Assembly: GCA_012728025.1 (NCBI GenBank)
Contig: JAAYFX010000126.1
Location: 1-5,569 of the forward strand
Source: Clostridiales bacterium
GTDB lineage: Bacteria; Bacillota; Clostridia; Oscillospirales; Oscillospiraceae
Length of the DNA stretch: 5,569 nucleotides
Direction: 5' to 3'
The notes below the pieces were generated by a model, which saw only the letters and a program-made list of their open reading frames with translations, did not search any database and was not told where the DNA came from. The position numbers were made by a program, and so were the translations under genes. Every line of letters starts with the position of its first letter. The stretch's first letter is position 1. Below, piece after piece: positions 1 to 5,569 of this stretch.

Positions 1-66
1 CGATATATCGGCGGGCTGCTGTAATTAAAACATAAAATTATAATTTCTATCGGAAATGCAAAGGGC

Positions 67-795
67 CTAGCCCAGCCTTTTGGCCATGTAATCATGGGCA
101 GAAACTTCCAAAGCGTCGTTTAAGGGGGGCAATAAAACTTCCGGATAGCGCCGTGACAGGGCAGTTTGCAAAAGCAGGTCGGCAAATTCGGGATTTTTCG
201 GGAGCATGGGGCCATGGCAGTAGGAGCCGAAAACGTTTTTATGGCGAACGCCTTCGCCGCCGTCCTCACCGTTATTTCCATAGCCGCTTAAAACCTGCCC
301 TAAGGGTGAAACCCCCTCATCAAGATAAGTCTTCCCACTGTGGTTTTCAAAACCCACCACAAGACTTCCGCCATTTTCTTCACCGCAGCGGAACATATAG
401 TTACCTATAAGACGGGATTCTGAGCCTTCGGTGTGCATATTGATAGCGCCGATAAAATCAAGCTGGCGGCCGCTTTGGAGCTTATAATATTGACCCATCA
501 TCTGGTAGCCGCCGCAGATGCACAAAAACACCTTTTCATCATTGACGGCGGAAAGTATTTCCCTTGCTTTGCCGCTGTGAAGGTCCCGCAGCAAGACTTC
601 CTGCTCAAAATCCTGACCACCGCCGATGAAGAATAAGTCAAAGCGGCTAAAGTCATCATTTTTGCCTATTGGCAGCTTTGTAACTTCGCAGTCTATGCCC
701 CTCCACGAAAGCCTTTTTTGAAGGCAGAGGATATTGCCGGTGTCTCCATAGAGGTTAAGCACGTCTGGATATAGGTGGCAAATGTTAAGTTTCAT
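67..795 (-). CDS. gatD: Lipid II isoglutaminyl synthase, glutamine amidotransferase subunit GatD
   Basis: This class I (triad) glutaminase subunit hydrolyses glutamine and passes ammonia to MurT for amidation of D-Glu in lipid II at the inner face of the membrane. The product is 242 residues, the usual size for GatD. Seen: YPDVLNLYGDTGN at 9-21 near the N-terminus, GGGQDFEQ at 58-65, the nucleophile elbow CICGGYQMMG at 92-101 with Cys94 (codon 516-514), and SYCHGP at 191-196 with His194 as the catalytic base. Arg128 matches the arginine reported to contact substrate in S. aureus GatD (Cys94/His189/Arg128). The third triad member is expected to come from MurT. I start the gene at the ATG at 795, which has AGGGGG 6 nt upstream and yields the conserved N-terminus. 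An in-frame ATG at 840 would add 15 unconserved residues and overlap murT. It lies 10 nt after murT, and no clear terminator follows its TAG stop. Confidence 0.97.
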   Translation of the reverse strand: MKLNICHLYPDVLNLYGDTGNILCLQKRLSWRGIDCEVTKLPIGKNDDFSRFDLFFIGGGQDFEQEVLLRDLHSGKAREILSAVNDEKVFLCICGGYQMMGQYYKLQSGRQLDFIGAINMHTEGSESRLIGNYMFRCGEENGGSLVVGFENHSGKTYLDEGVSPLGQVLSGYGNNGEDGGEGVRHKNVFGSYCHGPMLPKNPEFADLLLQTALSRRYPEVLLPPLNDALEVSAHDYMAKRLG

Positions 796-801
796 GGTTT
801 T

Positions 802-807
802 CCCCCT
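802..807 (-). promoter_or_regulatory. gatD ribosome binding site overlapping the murT stop codon
   Basis: On the minus strand AGGGGG is followed 6 nt later by the gatD ATG. Its first two bases are the last two of the murT TAG stop (806-808). This site decides the gatD start at 795 rather than 840 and places ribosomes ending murT directly on the gatD initiation region. Translational coupling of the two complex subunits is therefore likely (inference). Confidence 0.8.
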
Positions 808-2176
808 ATTCCCAAAACTGCTTTCCGCCAAAGGCGGCACTCATCTTCTCACGCAGGGCCATCATAGCGGTGTATGTGGGTATTATCACAACAGGCAACT
901 CCTGCGAGCCCATGGCGGAAATAAGCTCCCCGTAATCCTCAAAAATCCGAAGCTTTTCCCCATCTATTCCGGCATATTTAAGGCGCACAGCCATATCGGC
1001 AGAGCGTATGCCGGAAACATAGACGCTCTCAAGCATCTCGCCCAAGTCACAGAGCTTTTCAAAGTTAACATCCCAAATCCAAGAGATGTCTGTGCCGTCG
1101 GCTATGTGGTCGTTAAGACAAAACACAAAAACAGACCTTTCCCTAAGGTTTCCCAAATAGTTTATAACCTGATTGCAGCCGGCTGTGTTTTTAACAAGTA
1201 TCATACGGGCCTTGGTCTTGCCCATATCAAACTGCTCCATACGCCCAAAACCCCAAGAAAAGTCAGCAATCGCCTTTTTCGCAGTGTCACGGTCAAGACC
1301 CATGGCTTCAGAAATTGCAAGGGCGCCGGCGGCATTGTATATATTATATCCTCCGGGGATGCTTATAGAAAGCTCCTCAGGGCTTCCAAACATATCCATC
1401 ATTACAGAGGTTTCGTTTTCGCCCCTATTTAAAATCTCTGTAACGGCAATATCCGGCGCTGGGCGCTTATAGCCGCACTGGGAGCAGAAAAAGCCCCCTA
1501 GGTGGCCGAAGGTGTGGTAGGAGTATTCATACTCATGCTTGCACCTTATGCAAAACGGAGCGTCGGAAACCTCCTCCACCTTCTCCTCGTATATGGGTAG
1601 GCTGACCCCATAGAAGATTACCTTATTGGGTATCTTCTCGGCTATGGACACTGTAAGGGAGCAGTCCGCATTAAGGCAGACAAGGGCCTCGGGGGAGTTT
1701 TTAACGCCGGCAAGGATGCTCTCTAAAGTGTTTGTCACCTCGCCATAGCGGTCAAGCTGGTCACGAAAAACATTTGTGACCAAAACCACCTCAGGGTTTA
1801 AAAAACGGCAAACTTCCTTTGATGCAGCCTCATCCGCTTCAATAAGGGCAAAGCTCTTTTTTGGCTTTCCCAAAAGACCGGCATGGCCTGCAAATTCTGC
1901 GGTTATGCCGTTTATAAGGTTTGCCCCCGACCGGTTGGAAAAATAGGAAAGCCCCGACTGGGCAAAAATTTCCTCTGCCATACGGGCACTTGTGGTTTTG
2001 CCGTTGGTTCCTGTTATGATTATTGTGCGAACATTTTTCCCCAAATGCCCCAAAAGCTCGGGGCAGATTTTAAGAGCGATTTTACCAGGGATGGCAGTTC
2101 CTCCCCGCCCCATAAGGCGCAGGAAGAAAACAGAGGCTTTACAGGCACAAATGGCCAAAAAAATCTTTATCTTCAT
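806..2176 (-). CDS. murT: Lipid II isoglutaminyl synthase, Mur ligase-like subunit MurT
   Basis: This is the synthetase subunit of the MurT-GatD complex. It activates the alpha-carboxyl of D-Glu in the lipid II stem peptide with ATP and uses ammonia delivered by GatD to give D-isoglutamine. The product is 456 residues, a little longer than the S. aureus protein (about 437). Seen in the sequence: an N-terminal amphipathic/hydrophobic stretch (about 4-22), GRGGTAIPGK at 23-32, P-loop TGTNGKTT at 55-62, the Mur ligase middle-domain segment NVFRDQLDRYGE at 135-146, a Cys4 zinc-ribbon insertion (Cys209, 212, 231, 234) typical of MurT and absent from MurC-F, NIYNAAGALA at 278-287, and a C-terminal DUF1727 domain from about 325. 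In NDHIADG (355-361), Asp356 is the likely equivalent of the S. aureus MurT Asp that completes the GatD catalytic triad. The start ATG has only a weak extended Shine-Dalgarno (AAGTGAT). Its stop codon overlaps the gatD ribosome binding site. Confidence 0.97.
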   Translation of the reverse strand: MKIKIFLAICACKASVFFLRLMGRGGTAIPGKIALKICPELLGHLGKNVRTIIITGTNGKTTSARMAEEIFAQSGLSYFSNRSGANLINGITAEFAGHAGLLGKPKKSFALIEADEAASKEVCRFLNPEVVLVTNVFRDQLDRYGEVTNTLESILAGVKNSPEALVCLNADCSLTVSIAEKIPNKVIFYGVSLPIYEEKVEEVSDAPFCIRCKHEYEYSYHTFGHLGGFFCSQCGYKRPAPDIAVTEILNRGENETSVMMDMFGSPEELSISIPGGYNIYNAAGALAISEAMGLDRDTAKKAIADFSWGFGRMEQFDMGKTKARMILVKNTAGCNQVINYLGNLRERSVFVFCLNDHIADGTDISWIWDVNFEKLCDLGEMLESVYVSGIRSADMAVRLKYAGIDGEKLRIFEDYGELISAMGSQELPVVIIPTYTAMMALREKMSAAFGGKQFWE

Positions 2177-2248
2177 AAACCAATCACTTTTCTTTAGTAT
2201 TGCGGGCAGCCCATAAGCTTTGGGCGATGCAAGATATAAGCATAAAAA

Positions 2249-4225
2249 TTAGGACAGCAGGGCAAGAAATTCTTCCTCGGACAAAACCTTAAGCCCCAAC
2301 TCCTGAGCCTTTGTAAGTTTGCTTCCGGCGGCCTCGCCTGCTATGACATAGCTTGTTTTTTTTGAAACCGAGGATGAAACCTTCCCGCCGAATTTTTCTA
2401 TCATGGCACTAGCCTCGCCCCTTGTCATACCCCCAAGAGTGCCTGTTAGGACAAAGCTTTTGCCGTTAAAACGGGTATCGCTTATTTCCTCACGACTGTC
2501 AAAGCTGACTCCGGCCTCACGCAGAAGCTTTATCTGATGCTTCGACTGGGGACTATTAAGCCACGAGACGATAAAATCCGCCGTAATAGGGCCTATGTCG
2601 GGAACAGCGGTTAAATCCTCCTGCTTTGCCTCAGAAAGAGCATCCAGATTGGGGTAGTGCCTTGAAAGTGTTTTTGCGGCCTTTTGCCCAACCTGACGGA
2701 TACCAAAGGCACAAAGCAAACGGGCAAGACCATTATCCTTACTTTTTTCAATGGCAGTAATAAGGTTTTGTGCGCTTTTTTCTCCCATACGGTCAAGGGC
2801 AGAGACGCTGTCTTTGTCAAGGTAGTATAAATCAGCGGGACCTTTTATAAGTCCCTGTCTTATAAGCGCCTCAGATACGGAGATGCCAAGACCTTCAATG
2901 TCCATTGCGTCTCTGGAGGCAAAGTGGACAATATTACGCAAAAGCTGAGCAGGGCACTCAAGCCCCGTACAGCGCAGGGAAGGCCCGTCGGGGTCTTTTA
3001 AAACGGCGGAGCCGCACTCCGGACATCGGTTGGGAATTTTATATGGCTCTGCTCCCGTCTTACGAAGGCTGCGGTTCACCCCAATTATTTCGGGAATAAT
3101 TTCTCCTGCCTTTCGGATGACCACAGTATCTCCTATTCGGACATCAAGCTTGTCTATAATATCCTGATTGTGTAAACTTGCGTTAGTTACCCTAGTTCCC
3201 GCAAGGCGAACGGGAGCGACTACTGCCTTGGGAGTTAAAACTCCGGTGCGGCCAACGTTTACAAGAATGTCCTCAACAACAGTCTCTTTTTCCTCCGGCG
3301 GGTATTTATAGGCGGCTGCCCAGCGGGGGGCTTTGGAGGTGCTGCCAAGAAAAGTGCGGTCTGCTATGCTGTCAAGCTTTATAACAGCGCCGTCAATATC
3401 AAAGGGAAAGCTCTCTCGGTTTTCACCTATGCTGATAATTTGGCGGCGGCAATCCTCATAGCTTTCACAAAGCTTGTGGGTAACAACGGGAAAACCCATC
3501 TCCGACAAAGCCTCAAGGGAGGCGGCGTGGGAGGAAAAAGGCTCTCCGTCGGTGTATTGGAGGTTAAATATAATAATATCAAGGCGGCGCTCTTTGGCGA
3601 TTCTACTGTCAAGCTGGCGGACAGAGCCTGCCGCCGCATTTCGAGGATTGGCGAAAAGCTTTTCGCCTTTTATTTCCCGCTCCTCGTTAAGCCTTATGAA
3701 GGTTTCTCGGGACATATAAACCTCGCCCCGAACAATCAGCCGCCACGGTGCGTTTTTAATAATTTTAGGCAGGGAGTCTATGGTTCTAAGGTTTTCCGTA
3801 ACGTCCTCGCCCACAAGACCGTCCCCTCTGGTGGCCCCTAGGTGAAGTCTGCCGCCGATATATTCTATGGCCACTGAAAGGCCGTCTATCTTCGGTTCAA
3901 CAGTGAAAAAAGCAGCCTTCCCCAAAGCTGTTTTTGTTCGAGAGATAAACATTTCCAAATCGTCATAGGAAAAAACATCATTTAAGCTCTCTAAAGGAAC
4001 CTCGTGGCGCACAGGTGAAAACATAGACTCGGCAGTGCCGCCCACAAGTTGGGTGGGGGAATCGGCAGTTAACAGCTCCGGATGCTCATTTTCAAGCTTC
4101 CGGAGCTGCCTTATGAGCTGGTCATATTCATAGTCAGGGGCGCTGGACTCGTTTAACTCATAGTATTCACGGTTTAGCTCCCGTATTTTGTTTTTGAGGT
4201 TTTGGATTTCCTGATTTACGTCCAT
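2249..4225 (-). CDS. ligA: NAD-dependent DNA ligase LigA
   Basis: This cytoplasmic enzyme seals 3'-OH/5'-phosphate nicks in duplex DNA during replication and repair, using NAD+ as AMP donor. At 658 residues it is full length for the family (about 650-700). Domains in order: Ia, residues 1-70, with the NMN-binding Tyr and Asp residues (YY at 21-22, DYEYD at 31-35); the adenylation domain with SLNDVF at 80-85, nucleophile motif KIDG at 112-115 (Lys112 accepts AMP), RGEVY at 166-170, DGAVIK at 278-283 and the AAYKYPP segment at 304-310; an OB fold at about 320-395; a Cys4 zinc finger (Cys401, 404, 419, 424); a helix-hairpin-helix region at about 430-575 including VPDIG at 541-545; and a C-terminal BRCT domain at about 585-658 (LTGTLGGMTR, then FGGKV). 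No key residue is missing. The ATG at 4225 is preceded by GGAGGG. It follows yunB closely, and murT begins 72 nt after it. Confidence 0.98.
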   Translation of the reverse strand: MDVNQEIQNLKNKIRELNREYYELNESSAPDYEYDQLIRQLRKLENEHPELLTADSPTQLVGGTAESMFSPVRHEVPLESLNDVFSYDDLEMFISRTKTALGKAAFFTVEPKIDGLSVAIEYIGGRLHLGATRGDGLVGEDVTENLRTIDSLPKIIKNAPWRLIVRGEVYMSRETFIRLNEEREIKGEKLFANPRNAAAGSVRQLDSRIAKERRLDIIIFNLQYTDGEPFSSHAASLEALSEMGFPVVTHKLCESYEDCRRQIISIGENRESFPFDIDGAVIKLDSIADRTFLGSTSKAPRWAAAYKYPPEEKETVVEDILVNVGRTGVLTPKAVVAPVRLAGTRVTNASLHNQDIIDKLDVRIGDTVVIRKAGEIIPEIIGVNRSLRKTGAEPYKIPNRCPECGSAVLKDPDGPSLRCTGLECPAQLLRNIVHFASRDAMDIEGLGISVSEALIRQGLIKGPADLYYLDKDSVSALDRMGEKSAQNLITAIEKSKDNGLARLLCAFGIRQVGQKAAKTLSRHYPNLDALSEAKQEDLTAVPDIGPITADFIVSWLNSPQSKHQIKLLREAGVSFDSREEISDTRFNGKSFVLTGTLGGMTRGEASAMIEKFGGKVSSSVSKKTSYVIAGEAAGSKLTKAQELGLKVLSEEEFLALLS

Positions 4226-4229
4226 GTCG

Positions 4230-4235
4230 CCCTCC
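4230..4235 (-). promoter_or_regulatory. ligA ribosome binding site
   Basis: GGAGGG on the minus strand lies 4 nt before the ligA ATG at 4225, inside the 14-nt gap after the yunB stop. The purine core is strong and the spacing slightly short. It supports the chosen start and implies that ligA is translated from a transcript that also covers yunB. Confidence 0.75.
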
Positions 4236-4239
4236 GTTT

Positions 4240-4923
4240 TTATGGCCTATTAAGACTTAAGTATGTGTTTGGAACCTTGCCCACAACAATAGTTTCCGCA
4301 ATGAGAACTTCGCTTAAAACCTCGGTGGTTTTAAGTTCCCAAGGCAAAAGCACGTCGATTTCAACCCGAACTTCAAGGATTATCTGATGCTTTATCTGGT
4401 TGATGCCTGCCGAGGAAAGCTCGTTTCTAAAATCCGCAAAAGAGCTTGTGAGCATGATTATCTTCACAGGAACCGTTGGCCCCCGCCCTAAAAGCAGGTT
4501 TGAGCCTAGAAGGTTTCCGATTGGTATGTCAATGTCAAGCTCGCCGTTATTGGTGGATTCTATAACGCTGCGCAAAATTTCCGAGGAAAGGGTGTTTATG
4601 CGAGACATATTGGCGGATATTGCTGTAACATTGCCCTCTGTATCCTTTTCAAGGTTTACAAAATAATCGTAGGAATATTGGCCCTTGCTCATCTTGTCGT
4701 TGATTTCGTCGTTAATGGCAACAGTTACAGTGTCGATAGCGTCGGAGATGGCAATTTGGGAAGAAACCTCTTTTAAAAAGCCGGATATGGGCAAGGCCGA
4801 CACTCCGATAACTATTATAACCATGATTGTGATAATAGCCAGCTTTTTTTCGGGAGAAAAAGGACGGCGGCGTGGGCGGTAGCGGCGGCGGTGAAAACTG
4901 TGTTTTCGCTTCATAAAAGGCAT
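4240..4923 (-). CDS. yunB: Sporulation protein YunB
   Basis: This is a 227-residue homologue of Bacillus subtilis YunB (about 250 residues), a mother-cell sporulation protein of unknown biochemical function. Visible architecture: a very basic N-terminus (residues 4-27, rich in Arg, Lys and His), one hydrophobic segment at about 28-45, then a soluble domain. By the positive-inside rule the N-terminus is cytoplasmic and the domain lies across the membrane. Features that fit the family are IPIGNLLG at 133-140, AGINQIKHQI at 172-181 with its Ile/Val-rich beta continuation, and the C-terminal VGKVPNTY at 214-221. I chose the ATG at 4923 because AGGGGG lies 7 nt upstream. The ATG at 4914 (residue 4) has no Shine-Dalgarno of its own, and an in-frame TAA upstream rules out a longer start. 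It ends 14 nt before ligA, so the two are probably co-transcribed. In B. subtilis yunB belongs to the sigma-E regulon; whether that holds here is inference. Confidence 0.92.
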   Translation of the reverse strand: MPFMKRKHSFHRRRYRPRRRPFSPEKKLAIITIMVIIVIGVSALPISGFLKEVSSQIAISDAIDTVTVAINDEINDKMSKGQYSYDYFVNLEKDTEGNVTAISANMSRINTLSSEILRSVIESTNNGELDIDIPIGNLLGSNLLLGRGPTVPVKIIMLTSSFADFRNELSSAGINQIKHQIILEVRVEIDVLLPWELKTTEVLSEVLIAETIVVGKVPNTYLSLNRP

Positions 4924-4930
4924 AAGGATA

Positions 4931-4936
4931 CCCCCT
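4931..4936 (-). promoter_or_regulatory. yunB ribosome binding site
   Basis: AGGGGG on the minus strand ends 7 nt before the ATG at 4923. It favours that start over the ATG three codons downstream at 4914. Its first two bases are shared with the stop codon of a three-codon open frame (4943-4935) that has its own purine-rich leader. Confidence 0.7.
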
Positions 4937-4973
4937 AGGCCATTTTATGCTCCGCTCCTTTTATATAGAAGGA

Positions 4974-5569
4974 TTATTGGGAAAGAAGCCTGTCGCAGGC
5001 AAGCATAAGTCCAAGCTTGCCGCTTTCATAGGTTAGTCCCCCTTGCATATAGGCAAGAAATGGCTCACGCATAGGCCCATCGCAGGAAAGCTCAATAGAC
5101 GAGCCTTGTATAAAGGCACCGGCCGCCATAACAACCTCATCGGCATAGCCGGGCATAGACCACGGGACAGGAGTTACAAAGCTATCCACAGGAGCGCCTC
5201 TTTGTATGCCGGAGCAAAACTTCAAAAGGTTTTCCGAGCTTCCAAACTCTATCATCTGTATGATGTCATACCTTTTTTCAGTGGAGGATGGAGAGGTTTT
5301 AAAGCCCAGACCCTCCATCATGCCTGCACAAAAGGCGGCGGTTTTAAGAGCTTGGGCAGTTATATGAGGGGCCATAAAAAAGCCCTGAAACATAAGCCTT
5401 GACTGCCCTAATGTGCTGCCGCACTCGCCCCCAATTCCCGGAACGGTCAGGCGGGCGGCGGCCTTGTCCACAAATTCTGCCCTGCCGGCAACATAGCCCC
5501 CTGTGGGGGAAAGTCCGCCGCCAGGGTTTTTAATTAGACTTCCAGCTATAAGGTCGGCGCCAACAGAGC
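4974..5569 (-). CDS. Methionine gamma-lyase family protein (aluminum resistance protein family), C-terminal part
   Basis: This is the 3' part of a PLP-dependent, fold-type I enzyme of the methionine gamma-lyase / 'aluminum resistance protein' family. The frame stays open to the right edge (two bases, 5568-5569, belong to an incomplete codon), giving 197 residues. Family members are usually a little over 400 residues, so roughly the N-terminal half is missing. The first visible residues carry the family signature: GSLIKNPGGG at residues 9-18, then PTGGYVAG at 21-28. By family knowledge, Lys13 here (codon 5531-5529) is the likely Schiff-base lysine that binds PLP. A second conserved stretch, VPGIGGECG, follows the next helix. 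A GTG at 5471 lies in the middle of this conserved domain and is not a start. The family is annotated as a C-S lyase, but its physiological substrate is not settled. The stop (TAA) lies 50 nt before yunB on the same strand. Confidence 0.93.
   Translation of the reverse strand, partial: SVGADLIAGSLIKNPGGGLSPTGGYVAGRAEFVDKAAARLTVPGIGGECGSTLGQSRLMFQGFFMAPHITAQALKTAAFCAGMMEGLGFKTSPSSTEKRYDIIQMIEFGSSENLLKFCSGIQRGAPVDSFVTPVPWSMPGYADEVVMAAGAFIQGSSIELSCDGPMREPFLAYMQGGLTYESGKLGLMLACDRLLSQ

Noticed and set aside
63..73. GGGC-CTA-GCCC inverted repeat at the gatD stop codon as an intrinsic terminator.
   Set aside because: The stem is only 4 bp with a 3-nt loop and is followed by a broken T stretch (TTTGCATTT). 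It is too weak to call.
796..840. An upstream in-frame ATG (840) that would extend GatD by 15 residues.
   Set aside because: The extension overlaps the end of murT, is not GatD-like, and has no good ribosome binding site, while the ATG at 795 has AGGGGG at proper spacing and starts the conserved N-terminus.
782..1432. A 216-codon plus-strand open frame opposite murT.
   Set aside because: It lies antisense to the conserved MurT C-terminal and middle domains, has no recognisable motif, and has an implausible composition with many His, Lys and Arg residues. It is a shadow of the real gene.
3440..3841. A 133-codon plus-strand open frame opposite ligA.
   Set aside because: It is antisense to the LigA adenylation domain, has no family resemblance, and overlaps another plus-strand frame in the same stretch. 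It is a chance by-product of ligA codon use.
4956..4973. Inverted repeat TCCTT-N8-AAGGA just after the lyase stop codon as a terminator.
   Set aside because: The stem is 5 bp and AU-rich in the loop, with no U-tract after it. The AAGGAG arm is better explained as a ribosome-binding-like purine block.
5043..5402. A 119-codon plus-strand open frame opposite the lyase-family gene.
   Set aside because: It is antisense to conserved coding sequence, shows no motif, and is rich in Lys, His and Arg as expected of a shadow frame.
5469..5471. GTG at 5471 as the start of a 165-residue protein.
   Set aside because: The frame is open upstream to the window edge and encodes the family's conserved KNPGGG segment, so this is an internal valine codon of a longer gene.

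Overview
The window is a compact block of chromosomal housekeeping genes from an endospore-forming bacterium of the class Clostridia or a close relative. The placement rests on gene content: a yunB-family sporulation gene, an NAD-dependent DNA ligase, a murT-gatD pair for peptidoglycan amidation, and a methionine gamma-lyase family ('aluminum resistance') protein. A ligase motif reading SLNDVF, a type I associate with Clostridia, agrees with this, but no 16S or other strong marker is present and I would not name a genus. All five recognisable genes lie on the minus strand, so transcription runs from right to left.

Layout in order of transcription: (1) 5569-4974, the C-terminal 197 residues of a PLP-dependent methionine gamma-lyase family protein, whose N-terminal half lies beyond the right edge; (2) 4923-4240, yunB, a single-pass membrane protein of sporulation; (3) 4225-2249, ligA, complete; (4) 2176-806, murT; (5) 795-67, gatD. 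The gaps are 50, 14, 72 and 10 nt. The tight yunB-ligA and murT-gatD junctions indicate two co-transcribed pairs, and possibly one five-gene transcript. No convincing intrinsic terminator or sigma-A promoter is visible in any gap. The first 66 bases hold no supported gene, only AT-rich sequence with two short palindromes and perhaps the last few codons of a convergent plus-strand gene.

Functionally, MurT and GatD form the lipid II isoglutaminyl synthase, which amidates the alpha-carboxyl of D-Glu in the peptidoglycan stem peptide. LigA seals nicks in replication and repair. YunB acts in sporulation. The lyase-family protein is a PLP enzyme of poorly settled physiological role. The catalytic residues I could check (GatD Cys94/His194/Arg128, MurT P-loop, Cys4 site and Asp356, LigA Lys112 and Cys4 site, the lyase's putative PLP Lys) are all intact.

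I see no mobile element, CRISPR array, tRNA, rRNA or riboswitch, and no sign of an undescribed system. The points worth a second look are small: how the sporulation gene is linked to ligA, a leader mini-ORF before yunB, and the left edge.
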